Shown: positions 1 through 7,776, numbered from the stretch's first letter. The stretch is DNA of 20,535 nucleotides from an uncultured Rhodospirillaceae bacterium (GCA_900550445.1 URSF01000038.1:1-20535), one strand, 5' to 3'. The notes: generated by a model from the sequence alone, not told the origin. A program made the numbers and translations.

Positions 1-573
1 CTCGATTAAAAGACGATCTTAAAAATGATACTTTTTAACTGGGTTGATCCGCCCAACGGGACAGAAGTCGGCATAAATTTTTAAAGTCGCTATGCATAAA
101 ACGACTACATCAATAAGAGGTTTCTGACGCCCTGGGCCGTTGATTTAAACGGCTTAAAACAAAGTATATCAAAAACAAGAAACGATAGCCAGTTAAAAAA
201 CTTTTCCCGCTGTTAAAAAAAATGAGTTTTCGTAGATAAAATTAAGTTTTAATTTTAGAATTATCTATCTGAAATAAAATAAAAAAATCTTATTTTTTTA
301 TATTTTATTGTGTACTTTTTACCATAATAAAAATAGCATATCTTTATCATGTTCCGATGTTGCTTGTGGGGGAAATATCCTTCGGACAAAGGGCAGGCTG
401 TGCCGGCGGCAGGAAAAAGAAAGCTAATGCCCGTATTTACGATTGGGGTACGGCGTTCTTCCGGCAGAGGATCGGGGCATGCCAGCGGCAGGAAAAAGAA
501 AAATAAATGCCCGTATCGCAGGTACGCTCTTTGGACAGAGGCGGGCGTGGCAGCAAACAAAGAACTAATGCCC
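1..573. other. AT-rich non-coding left flank
   Basis: No convincing gene is visible here on either strand. The first ~400 bases are strongly AT-rich, with short dyads only: GCCGTT/AACGGC (136-141 with 148-153) and AGTCG/CGACT (85-89 with 102-106). Neither is followed by a T-run, so I do not call a terminator or RNA. From about 400 the base composition becomes GC-richer and holds three related repeat units, listed separately. A minus-strand frame covering 261-611 stays open but merely translates the repeats and runs antiparallel to nothing recognisable, so it is not called. Confidence 0.7.
279..301. repeat. AT-only inverted repeat
   Basis: A perfect 10-bp dyad of only A and T (279-288 with 292-301) closes on a three-base CTT loop. 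Read on either strand it makes a poly-A/poly-U stem. It lies about 270 bases beyond the uup stop codon and could help end transcripts arriving from uup, but it has no GC core, so a terminator role is only a guess. Confidence 0.5.
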
Positions 574-582
574 CTACGGCAG
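402..582. repeat. Three degenerate repeat units next to the uup 3' end
   Basis: Three related units begin near 402, 481 and 548. Units 1 and 2 share GCGGCAGGAAAAAGAAA, then a short AT stretch and ATGCCCGTAT (ATGCCC at 427, 507). Unit 3 is more diverged, with GGCAGCAAACAAAGAACTA then ATGCCCCTA (ATGCCC at 568). After ATGCCC each unit has a small dyad: CCGTA/TACGG (431-435 with 449-453), CGTA/TACG (512-515 with 523-526) and CTA/TAG in unit 3. A GGGCAT at 475-480 can also pair with the unit 1 ATGCCC. Unit 3 runs into the last codons of uup (stop at 574-576). They resemble degenerate intergenic repeats; the family is unknown to me. Confidence 0.6.
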
Positions 583-2367
583 TAGTTCCAACCACCGGGT
601 TTCTTTTTCATCTAACAGCGTTTTTGATTGCTCCAATTTCGCTGCCGTTTGTTCAAATTCAGCCGGAGATTTGGCGTAAAAGTCAGGATCGGCCAGTTTT
701 TCTTCCATTGCCTTGATTTGCTGTTCCAGCTCGGCGATTTCACCGGGCAGCATTTCTAAGGCTCTTTTGTCATTATAGGATAACCGGATTGCTTTCGGAC
801 GCTCGGAACGGCTTTCTTGTTTGACCGGTTCTTTGACCGTCGGAACGTTTTTCTTTTCTTTTTCTCTTTCTTTGATTTTTTCCAATAAATGCGTGCACGA
901 ATCCACATATTCGACAACACTGCCGTCGCCGGCCATATATAGCAGTGACGTCGCCGTATTATCCAAAAAATCACGATCGTGGCTGACGATTAAAACAGTG
1001 CCTTTGTATGTTTCCAAAGCGTCCTGCAACAAATCCAGCGTGTCCATGTCCAAATCGTTTGTCGGTTCGTCTAATACCAGAAAATTAGAGGGCTTGGCTA
1101 AATCGCGCGCCAGAATTAACCTGTTTTTTTCACCGCCCGATAAAACGGAAACAGGCGTGTTTGCCTGTGAAGGAGAAAACAAAAAATCCTTTAAATAGGA
1201 ATAAACATGTCGGGGTGCGCCTTTGACAAAAACATGATCGCCCCCATCGGGACATAACGTTTCTTTCAGCGTTTTGGTCGGATCCAAAACGGCTCTGTTC
1301 TGATCGAAATAAACTTCCTGCGTTGTTTTTGCCAAACGCGCATACCCCGAATCCGGCGCCAGTCGTCCGGTCAACAGTTTGATCAACGTTGTTTTGCCCG
1401 CGCCGTTCGCGCCGATAACGCCGATTTTGTTGCCCTGCATGACGCGCAGCGAAAAATCGTTCACAATCGGCCGGCCGTTAAAAGATTTTGACAGGTGTTT
1501 CGCTTCGATAATCAATTTTGACTGAATAACGCCGCCGTCGATATTTAAGTCTACCGATCCGGTTTTCTTTATTTGATCGCGCCGTTCATTGCGCAGATCA
1601 TATAACCTGTGCAATCGCCCCTGGTTGCGTTTGCGTCGCGCCGTTACGCCTTTGTGCAGCCAGCGGGTTTCGGATTCTATTTTTTTGTTCAAGCGGTTTT
1701 GTTCGGCTTCTTCCTGTTCGTAAACGGCGTCACGCCAGTCTTCGAAAGCGTCAAATCCTTTGTTTAGAGTCCGGGCAATTCCGCGGTCAAGCCATATAAT
1801 ACCGTCGCAGACATGTTTTAAAAAAGCGCGGTCATGGCTGATAACGATCAGAGCGCCGGAGAATTTTGAAATCATTTCTTCCAGCTTTTCGATCGTTGTA
1901 ATGTCCAGATGATTGGTCGGTTCGTCTAACAGCAGAATATCGGGATTGTTAACCAAAGCGCGGGCCAAAGCCGCTTTTTTGCGTTCGCCGCCGGACGCCG
2001 TGCGCGGATCGACATTTTCGGCAATTTCCAGCCGTTCGATTAAAATGTCGGCTTTATAGGCCAAATCCGCCTGATGTTCGCCCAAACCGGACAGAACAAC
2101 ATCGCGCAGCGTGGCAAAACCGGCCAGATCGTCTTCCTGCGCCATATAGGAAATTGCCGTTCCGGGCTGCAGGAAAGTTTCGGCATTGTCCGCTTCCGTT
2201 TGTCCGGCGATGACTTTTAACAAAGTCGATTTTCCCGATCCGTTGCGGCCGACCAGACAGTATTTCCGCCCTTTGGTCAAATACAGTTCCAGCCCGGTAA
2301 ACAGCGGTCGTTCGCCGAACTGCAGATGCGCGTCTTTTATTGTGTAAACCGGAGCGTCAAAATCCAT
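574..2367 (-). CDS. uup: ABC-F family ATPase, Uup-like
   Basis: This is a soluble ABC-F ATPase of 597 residues with two tandem nucleotide-binding domains and no membrane segments. Domain 1 has Walker A at 40-47 (GRNGSGKS), signature SGGE at 125-128 and Walker B LLLDEP at 145-150. Domain 2 has Walker A at 319-326 (GANGAGKT), LSGGE at 409-413 and VLDEP near 431-435. A charged linker lies at about 215-265, and a Lys/Glu-rich segment followed by a predicted coiled coil at 540-595 is typical of Uup. Family members act at the ribosome or on branched DNA intermediates; which applies here cannot be told. It is the last gene of the ppk1-pap-uup run, 9 nt after the pap stop. AAGGA lies about 13 nt before the ATG, a long spacing, so translation may depend on coupling to pap. 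Confidence 0.9.
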   Translation of the reverse strand: MDFDAPVYTIKDAHLQFGERPLFTGLELYLTKGRKYCLVGRNGSGKSTLLKVIAGQTEADNAETFLQPGTAISYMAQEDDLAGFATLRDVVLSGLGEHQADLAYKADILIERLEIAENVDPRTASGGERKKAALARALVNNPDILLLDEPTNHLDITTIEKLEEMISKFSGALIVISHDRAFLKHVCDGIIWLDRGIARTLNKGFDAFEDWRDAVYEQEEAEQNRLNKKIESETRWLHKGVTARRKRNQGRLHRLYDLRNERRDQIKKTGSVDLNIDGGVIQSKLIIEAKHLSKSFNGRPIVNDFSLRVMQGNKIGVIGANGAGKTTLIKLLTGRLAPDSGYARLAKTTQEVYFDQNRAVLDPTKTLKETLCPDGGDHVFVKGAPRHVYSYLKDFLFSPSQANTPVSVLSGGEKNRLILARDLAKPSNFLVLDEPTNDLDMDTLDLLQDALETYKGTVLIVSHDRDFLDNTATSLLYMAGDGSVVEYVDSCTHLLEKIKEREKEKKNVPTVKEPVKQESRSERPKAIRLSYNDKRALEMLPGEIAELEQQIKAMEEKLADPDFYAKSPAEFEQTAAKLEQSKTLLDEKETRWLELLP

Positions 2368-2376
2368 GGCGCGACG

Positions 2377-3954
2377 TCAGTCCTTTTTCTTTTTATCTTT
2401 GTTCTTTTTTGATTTTTCCGGATCATCTTCTTTTTGCGGCGGCGGAACGTCGTTTTCCGGATCGTAATCCAGTACTTTTTCCAAATGCTCGCATAGTAAT
2501 TTCATCGCCTGAATACGACCGTATTTTTTGTTGTTGTCCGCGACGACAAACCACGGCGCATATTTAGTGTTGGTTTTTTTCAGCATGTCTTCAAACGCTT
2601 CGTCATACTGATCCCATTTTTCGCGGTTGCGCCAGTCTTCGCTGCCGATTTTCCATTTTTTATAAGCGGTTTCTTCACGCGCTTTGAACCGTTCCATTTG
2701 TTCGTCTTTGGTAATATAAAGCAAAAATTTAACGACGATGTTTCTGCCGTCTGTCAGCTGCTTTTCAAAGTGATTGATTTCATCATAAGCGCGTTTCCAT
2801 TCTTTATCGGTCGCGAAATGTTCGATGCGTTCGACCAAAACGCGCCCGTACCAGGTGCGGTCGAAAACGGTCAGCAGTTTTTGATTGGTCAGCCGCTGCC
2901 AGAACCGCCATAAGTAGTTATGGTTGATTTCTTCTTTTGTCGGCGCGGCAATGGGAAAAATGTCGCAGTCGCGCACGAAAATCGACGAAGCCAGCCGGCT
3001 GATCACGCCGCCTTTGCCCGATGCGTCCGGCCCTTCAAACGCCAGAATGACTTTTTTGTTGCGTTTTTTGACTTCCATTAACAACGCGTTTAACCGCGCG
3101 CGCAGATAAGGCAGCATTTCGCGATATTCGTCTTTGGACAGCGTTGCGTCCATATTCAGCGTTTTAACGAAGTCGGGTTTTTTAGGCTTGTCGTCTTTGT
3201 CTTTACCGTCGTCGTTTTTCTTTTCCTTTTCTTTTGATTTTAAGAACGCTTCGATTTGTTTTTCAACGCGGGTGCAGAAAATATCCAGCGCGACGCGCAG
3301 ACGTTCCGTAAAAGAGCCCGTTTCGATTTCAAACCACGGCGCGTAATCTTTGTCCGTGTAACGGATAATTTTTTTTGTCGCCGCTTCAAAGTTTTCCGCC
3401 ATGCAGCAGTTTTTCCAATCGTCCGGCATAACGCGCCATTTTTCATAAGGATCGTCGTCCAGCGCGCGTAAGAAAGCTTCCTGTTCGCTTTTGTTTTTGT
3501 GAAACCAGAGCTTGCAGAAAATAGCGTTTGAATCGGCCAGCACTTTTTCAAAAGCGTTGCATTCGTCCAATCGTTCGTATAATTCGTCGTCGTTGATTTT
3601 TCCGTAAGCATGGGAAACCAGCGGATCGGAATACCATGAACTGACGAAAATACCGGTATTGCCGTTGACCGGAGTATCGCACCAGTAACGGCGGAATTCG
3701 ATCGGATCTTTTTGAATGTCGCGGCGTTCATAGGCATGCAGATCCAGTTGACGCTGATCAAGCCAGTCACGCAAAGTGCCCAGAGCCGCATTTTTTCCCG
3801 AACCGTTAACGCCGCATAAAAGCACGATGACGGGAACGTTCGCTTCCCGGATTTTTTCTTGTAGAGCGATCAGCCGCGTGCGGATTTCGGCTTCTTCTTT
3901 GCCGGAAAAGTTGGCTTCAAATTCAATATCGTCTTCTTCGGAATGGTGAGCCAT
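2377..3954 (-). CDS. pap: Polyphosphate:AMP phosphotransferase, two-domain PPK2
   Basis: This 525-residue protein has two PPK2 domains, the architecture of enzymes that phosphorylate AMP to ADP with polyphosphate. The C-terminal domain looks catalytic: Walker A GPDASGKG at 308-315 and Walker B region DRTWYGR at 365-371. The N-terminal domain keeps a P-loop (GVNGSGKN, 48-55), but the DRxWY position reads SSWYS (105-109), so the Asp and Arg are missing. It is probably structural, as known for the family. A Lys/Asp-rich linker (about 239-260) joins the domains, and the last 25 residues form another Lys/Asp-rich tail. The start ATG lies 7 nt after the ppk1 stop, with AAGGA inside the end of ppk1. 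The pairing with PPK1 puts polyphosphate synthesis and its use for adenylate recycling on one transcript. Confidence 0.9.
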   Translation of the reverse strand: MAHHSEEDDIEFEANFSGKEEAEIRTRLIALQEKIREANVPVIVLLCGVNGSGKNAALGTLRDWLDQRQLDLHAYERRDIQKDPIEFRRYWCDTPVNGNTGIFVSSWYSDPLVSHAYGKINDDELYERLDECNAFEKVLADSNAIFCKLWFHKNKSEQEAFLRALDDDPYEKWRVMPDDWKNCCMAENFEAATKKIIRYTDKDYAPWFEIETGSFTERLRVALDIFCTRVEKQIEAFLKSKEKEKKNDDGKDKDDKPKKPDFVKTLNMDATLSKDEYREMLPYLRARLNALLMEVKKRNKKVILAFEGPDASGKGGVISRLASSIFVRDCDIFPIAAPTKEEINHNYLWRFWQRLTNQKLLTVFDRTWYGRVLVERIEHFATDKEWKRAYDEINHFEKQLTDGRNIVVKFLLYITKDEQMERFKAREETAYKKWKIGSEDWRNREKWDQYDEAFEDMLKKTNTKYAPWFVVADNNKKYGRIQAMKLLCEHLEKVLDYDPENDVPPPQKEDDPEKSKKNKDKKKKD

Positions 3955-3961
3955 GATGTTT

Positions 3962-6238
3962 TTAATCCTTTTTGACTTGCGTTAAAGATTTTCTGACGAT
4001 TTTTTTCTGTTTTTTAACAGGCGTTTTTTTAATGCTCGGAACGACGGGGGCTTCGGCTGTTTCCGGCGCCGGCAGTATTTGCACCGCTGTTTTTTCTTCT
4101 TTTCTGACGGCTTTTTTCTGTCGTGCGACGATGCCGCGCAGCTTGGCCGACCCGCGCCCGGACAAACTGGGGTGAGTCATGAAAAACTGGTGGCAGGAAA
4201 AAGCCTGCGGGCTTTCCGAAACGCGCGTGTAAGTCATGTCGGGGTGCAGGATCCAGCTGAGCGCTTCGTCTTTGATATTGCCCTGCATGATCTGCCCCAT
4301 GATTTGTTCGTGCACGGTTTCGTTTTCAATCGGCACCAGCGTTTCTACCCTGTGCATCGTGTTGCGCTGCATCCAGTCGGCCGAAGAAATAAAGACTTTC
4401 GCTTTGGGGGAAGGCAGCTTGTTGCCCGCGCCGAAACAGAATATTCGGGCGTGTTCCAGAAAACGGCCGATAATACTTTTAACCTTGATGTTGTCCGAAA
4501 ATCCGGGAATACCGGGACGCAAGGCGCAGATACCGCGTACGACCAGCGTGATTTTCACGCCGGCCTGCGACGCACGGTACAACGCGTCGATCAACTTGTC
4601 GTCCAGCAGGGAATTCATTTTTGCCCAGATATTGGCCGGTTTGCCTTTTTTGGCGTAAGAAATTTCCCTGTCAATCAGCTTTAACAGCCGGTCGCGCAGA
4701 TTTAACGGCGCAATGGACAGTTTTTTTAACCCTTCCGGCTGAGCGTATCCCGTCAGATAGTTAAAGACCAAAGCCGCGTCGTTGCACAGATCTTTGTCAC
4801 AGGTGAAAAAGGACAGATCGGTATAAAGATTTGCGGTGACTTCGTGATAATTGCCCGTGCCGAAATGCGCATAGCTTTTCATTTTGCCGTTTTCTTTACG
4901 TGTGACCAGCGAAATTTTGGCATGTGTTTTATAGTTCATCAGCCCGAATACGACATGAACGCCGGCTTTTTCCATGTCTTTGGCCCATTTGATGTTGGCT
5001 TCTTCATCAAAGCGGGCGCGCAGTTCAACGACGGCCGTAACGTCTTTGCCGGCCTGCGCCGCGTCAATCAGCGCTTTGACGATGGGAGAGTTTTTATTCG
5101 TCCGGTAAAGCGTCTGCTTGATTGATACGACTTCCGGGTCTTTGGCCGCTTGACGCAGGAATTTAACGACGACTTCAAAGGATTCATAGGGGTGGTGAAT
5201 AACCATGTCTTTTTTGCGGATTGCGGCGAAATGGTCGCCTTTGAAATCGCGGACGCGTTCGGCATGACGCGGCTTGTACGGCTTGAAAAGCAGGTCTTTT
5301 CTGTCGGACAGGATCAAAGCGGACAAAGACCGCGTTCCCAGTATGCCGTTTCTGCGCACGACGCCGAAGCTTTCGACGTCCAGCTTGTGCGTTAAATAAG
5401 CGGCCAATTCCTGCGGCATATCCTGATTCATGACTAAAGCGATGACGTCGCCGCGTTTTTGCTGCGCCAAAGCCGTTTCAAATTGACTGACCAGGTCTTC
5501 GGCACGTTCGTCCACCTGCAAAAGACTGTTGCGCACAATGGAAAACAATCCGGCGTTTTGAACTTTAAAATTTGGAAAAATCGTTTCGATAAACTGCATA
5601 ACGACGTCTTCCAGCGTGATAAATCGAGCCGGTTTTTTATTCAGCCGGATAAACCGCGGCAGGCTGGTCGGCAGAGGAATCAACGCTTTGCGTTCCGTTC
5701 CTTCTTTGTCTTTCATTGAAAAAATCAGAGAATGCGACAAATTGGCCAACCACGGAAACGGGTGCGCGGGATCCAGCGCGATCGGCGTTAAAACCGGAAA
5801 AACGGATTCTTCAAAAACTTCCTTTAACGCTTTCATGTCCTGTTTGGACAACTGATCGCGCGAAATTAAAAAGATATGCTCTTTTTCCAATTCTTTTTTC
5901 AGGATATGAAAATATTCGTCCTGCGTTTTGCGCAGAACGGCGACGCGTTCATTAATTGCGTCCAGCTGTTCCTGCGGGGTCAGGCCGTCGTCGGAGCGCG
6001 TTGTAATACCGGCGTAAATCTGCGCCAGAATGCCGGCGACGCGCACCATAAAAAACTCGTCCAGATTTGATCCGGAAATAGCCAGAAAACGCAGACGTTC
6101 CAGCAAAGGATACCGTTTGTTCATCGATTCTTCCAGCACACGCTGGTTAAAGGCCAGCCAGGACAATTCCCGGTTAAAGAAGCGCGACGGCGACGAAAGG
6201 GAAACAGGTTCTGAAAAAACAACGGTTTCGGCAGTCAT
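3962..6238 (-). CDS. ppk1: Polyphosphate kinase PPK1
   Basis: This 758-residue enzyme polymerises the gamma phosphate of ATP into polyphosphate through a phospho-histidine. The N-terminal helical domain opens with FFNRELSWLAFNQRVLEE (20-37) and contains SGSNLDEFFMVRVAG (55-69), both hallmark stretches. The catalytic His439 lies in THAK, matching the autophosphorylated His of E. coli PPK. His458 lies in YAHFGTGN, and the second active-site His596 is in EHARIF. The first ~690 residues match the full-length family. Beyond that is a Lys/Arg-rich tail (about 697-758) rich in Lys, Val and Pro that looks disordered. The ATG has AAGGA 9 nt upstream. It heads the ppk1-pap-uup operon and diverges from the SixA-type gene. 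No exopolyphosphatase (ppx) is seen beside it. Confidence 0.96.
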   Translation of the reverse strand: MTAETVVFSEPVSLSSPSRFFNRELSWLAFNQRVLEESMNKRYPLLERLRFLAISGSNLDEFFMVRVAGILAQIYAGITTRSDDGLTPQEQLDAINERVAVLRKTQDEYFHILKKELEKEHIFLISRDQLSKQDMKALKEVFEESVFPVLTPIALDPAHPFPWLANLSHSLIFSMKDKEGTERKALIPLPTSLPRFIRLNKKPARFITLEDVVMQFIETIFPNFKVQNAGLFSIVRNSLLQVDERAEDLVSQFETALAQQKRGDVIALVMNQDMPQELAAYLTHKLDVESFGVVRRNGILGTRSLSALILSDRKDLLFKPYKPRHAERVRDFKGDHFAAIRKKDMVIHHPYESFEVVVKFLRQAAKDPEVVSIKQTLYRTNKNSPIVKALIDAAQAGKDVTAVVELRARFDEEANIKWAKDMEKAGVHVVFGLMNYKTHAKISLVTRKENGKMKSYAHFGTGNYHEVTANLYTDLSFFTCDKDLCNDAALVFNYLTGYAQPEGLKKLSIAPLNLRDRLLKLIDREISYAKKGKPANIWAKMNSLLDDKLIDALYRASQAGVKITLVVRGICALRPGIPGFSDNIKVKSIIGRFLEHARIFCFGAGNKLPSPKAKVFISSADWMQRNTMHRVETLVPIENETVHEQIMGQIMQGNIKDEALSWILHPDMTYTRVSESPQAFSCHQFFMTHPSLSGRGSAKLRGIVARQKKAVRKEEKTAVQILPAPETAEAPVVPSIKKTPVKKQKKIVRKSLTQVKKD

Positions 6239-6316
6239 AAAAAAGAATCCTTAATTAAAAGTAATAGTCAGATTAATTCGTATAATGTTTTTGCCTGAAA
6301 TAAAAGCATAAAAAGA

Positions 6317-6353
6317 GTCTAGACCAAATGAACATCTATCTTTTCCGGCCGGA
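6317..6353. promoter_or_regulatory. Divergent ppk1/sixA intergenic palindromes
   Basis: The 154-bp gap between the divergent ppk1 and SixA-type genes holds two perfect short palindromes, GTCTAGAC (6317-6324) and TCCGGCCGGA (6344-6353). They could bind a regulator serving both directions. A TATAAT hexamer on the plus strand at 6281-6286 lacks a good -35 element, so I do not call promoters here. Confidence 0.25.
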
Positions 6354-6392
6354 TCTTTTTATCCTGAATCATATTTTTTTTAAGAGGGAACC

Positions 6393-6998
6393 ATGGTGAA
6401 ATCAACGTCAAAAACAAAAACGTCCGGGGCTGCGGGCGTTTTAAAACAAAAAAAGGCGCCGGATACCCCGAAATCCGAAGAACCGCGCCATTTATACCTG
6501 ATGCGCCACGGCAAATCGGCAAAGGCGAAAAAAAAGGCCGAAGACGCTTTACGCCCGCTGGGAAAACGGGGAAGGAAGGACGTGAAAAAAATCAGAAACC
6601 TGATGCGTGAAAAACATGTTCAACCGGATCTGATTTTGTGTTCTCCCTGCGTCAGGACAATGGAAACTTTGAAAAAACTTAGGAAGGCCTTTGTTCCGAC
6701 AGAGGTTGTTTTTGTCGACGCTCTTTATATGGCGGACGCCGAAGAAATGATGCATATCCTGCGCCAGATGAGTCCGGAAAAACACGAAGTTCTGGTGATC
6801 GGCCATAATCCCGGCCTGCAGGATTTTCTGCCGATGATCTGCGAAGATACGCGGGAAACGGCCGAAGCGCAAAATCACCGCGTGTCCGAAGGGTTTCCGA
6901 CGGCGGCTCTGGCCTGTCTGGAAATTATGGAAACATGGCAACAGCTGGGCAGCCGCCCGGTCCGTCTGATGAATTTTATTTATTCTTCGGATCTTTAG
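6393..6998 (+). CDS. sixA: SixA-type phosphohistidine phosphatase
   Basis: This 201-residue protein belongs to the histidine phosphatase (phosphoglycerate-mutase-like) superfamily, small SixA branch. The nucleophile lies in LMRHGKS (Arg38, His39, Gly40), followed by LRPLGKRG (53-60), which matches the LTxxG element of SixA. Arg88 in SPCVRTMET and His138 in IGHNPG complete the phosphate pocket. SixA removes phosphate from phospho-histidine; the substrate here is unknown. The first 30 residues are an extra Lys/Ser/Thr-rich extension without membrane or signal features. AAGAGGG 4-10 nt before the ATG supports the start. It diverges from ppk1, whose product carries a phospho-histidine, so a link to polyphosphate metabolism is plausible but unproven. 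Its stop overlaps the mtnN stop on the opposite strand. Confidence 0.85.
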   Translation: MVKSTSKTKTSGAAGVLKQKKAPDTPKSEEPRHLYLMRHGKSAKAKKKAEDALRPLGKRGRKDVKKIRNLMREKHVQPDLILCSPCVRTMETLKKLRKAFVPTEVVFVDALYMADAEEMMHILRQMSPEKHEVLVIGHNPGLQDFLPMICEDTRETAEAQNHRVSEGFPTAALACLEIMETWQQLGSRPVRLMNFIYSSDL

Positions 6999-7678
6999 AT
7001 TTTTCTTAACAAAGCCATCAAAGCCTGCGCCGCGATATCGCAGGCTTTTGGCGCGTTGGTTTCAAAATCGCCGAACGTATGCTTTCTGCTGTCCGACACG
7101 GCGCGGATTACGGTAACGGGGATATTCCACAGCGTGGCGATCTGTGCGACGGCGGCGCTTTCCATATCAATGCAGGCGGCGTTGAACTTTTCTTCCAAAA
7201 AAGTCTTTTCTTTTTCTTCCGCGAAAAAATCAATCGTTGCCAGCGTTCCCGACTTATAAGGCGCGTTTAGCCGTTCCGGCAGATAAGCCGTCTGTGAAAA
7301 ACCGGGTTTTCCTTCAAATAAAGGCAAGCCGGATTCCGTTACGTCCGTCGGATTGTAAACGTCGCCGAACCGAATGTCGCCGTGAACGATGCGGCCGGGA
7401 ACAAAAACGTCGAAAACGTTTAATTCTTCAGAAACGGCGCCCGCGACGCCGCAGACAAAAATATGATCGGGTTCGTACATCTGAATGATTTTCTGCGTTT
7501 TTGCTGCCGCCAGCGTTTTTCCGACGCCGCAGCGCGCCAGAATAATATCCAGATTTTCGAAATCGATTTTCTTTTCTTCAAAAACGGTTTCCAAAGGTTC
7601 TCCCAGTTTTCCGAAAGCTTTTTCCACGGCTTCGAATTCCATGGGCATCGGACAAAGTACGGCGATAATCGGTTTCAT
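6995..7678 (-). CDS. mtnN: 5'-methylthioadenosine/S-adenosylhomocysteine nucleosidase
   Basis: The 227-residue product is a nucleoside phosphorylase-fold hydrolase that would cleave adenine from methylthioadenosine or S-adenosylhomocysteine in the cytosol. Visible motifs are PMPMEFEAV (10-18, the family's catalytic Glu region), GVGK (51-54), CGVAGA (76-81), DMESAAVAQ (171-179, substrate Glu173) and RAVSD (192-196, proton-donor Asp196). Numbering agrees closely with the E. coli enzyme. The frame extends upstream to 7855, but AGGGA lies 6-7 nt before the ATG at 7678, and methionine-rich MKPIIAVL is a normal family N terminus. A second ATG at 7684 is too close to that site. A related futalosine hydrolase cannot be fully excluded. 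It converges on the SixA-type gene with a 4-nt overlap. Confidence 0.88.
   Translation of the reverse strand: MKPIIAVLCPMPMEFEAVEKAFGKLGEPLETVFEEKKIDFENLDIILARCGVGKTLAAAKTQKIIQMYEPDHIFVCGVAGAVSEELNVFDVFVPGRIVHGDIRFGDVYNPTDVTESGLPLFEGKPGFSQTAYLPERLNAPYKSGTLATIDFFAEEKEKTFLEEKFNAACIDMESAAVAQIATLWNIPVTVIRAVSDSRKHTFGDFETNAPKACDIAAQALMALLRKI
7020..7049 (+). terminator. Terminator-like hairpin inside mtnN, serving sixA
   Basis: A perfect 10-bp stem AAAGCCTGCG (7020-7029) and CGCAGGCTTT (7039-7048) with a 9-nt loop is followed by a short run ending at T7049. It starts 22 nt after the SixA-type stop, where a plus-strand terminator is expected, yet it lies inside the mtnN reading frame (residues around KACDIAAQAL). 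The T-tract is only four long. Confidence 0.5.
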
Positions 7679-7705
7679 TTTCATTCCCTGAGTTAAAAAG
7701 TTTTT

Positions 7706-7716
7706 GTTACTGTAAC
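7706..7716. repeat. GTTAC-T-GTAAC palindrome upstream of mtnN
   Basis: An 11-bp perfect palindrome lies 28 bases before the mtnN start in the divergent mtnN/deaminase gap. It could be an operator, but no partner site is seen in this gap. Confidence 0.3.
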
Positions 7717-7746
7717 GGCAGCGAAGCGGTTTGTTAAGCCTTTTTG

Positions 7747-7776
7747 TTTGTCGGCTCGACAAAAGATTGGTATGAT
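7747..7776 (+). promoter_or_regulatory. Promoter with overlapping operator-like dyad, deaminase gene
   Basis: A -35 TTGTCG (7748-7753) and a -10 TATGAT (7771-7776) are separated by 17 bp, predicting a transcript start near 7783, just before the ATG at 7798. A perfect 7-bp inverted repeat, TTTGTCG (7747-7753) and CGACAAA (7757-7763), lies over the -35 with a three-base spacer, as an operator would. Confidence 0.5.

Noticed and set aside
136..153. GCCGTT/AACGGC hairpin as terminator or small RNA
   Set aside because: Stem is only 6 bp, with no T-run on either strand and no recognised RNA family.
402..582. CRISPR-like array
   Set aside because: Only three diverged units with unequal spacing and no uniform spacers; no cas gene is present.
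261..611. Minus-strand open frame of 116 codons beyond and into the uup 3' end
   Set aside because: It translates the degenerate repeats into repeating GIS/FLF-rich peptides and AT-rich flank, overlaps the end of uup and has no recognisable domain.
4079..4684. Plus-strand open frame of 201 codons inside ppk1
   Set aside because: It is a shadow of ppk1, whose catalytic residues are intact on the other strand.
6281..6286. TATAAT as a sixA promoter
   Set aside because: No acceptable -35 at 16-18 bp and the leader would exceed 100 nt; chance matches are likely in this AT-rich gap.
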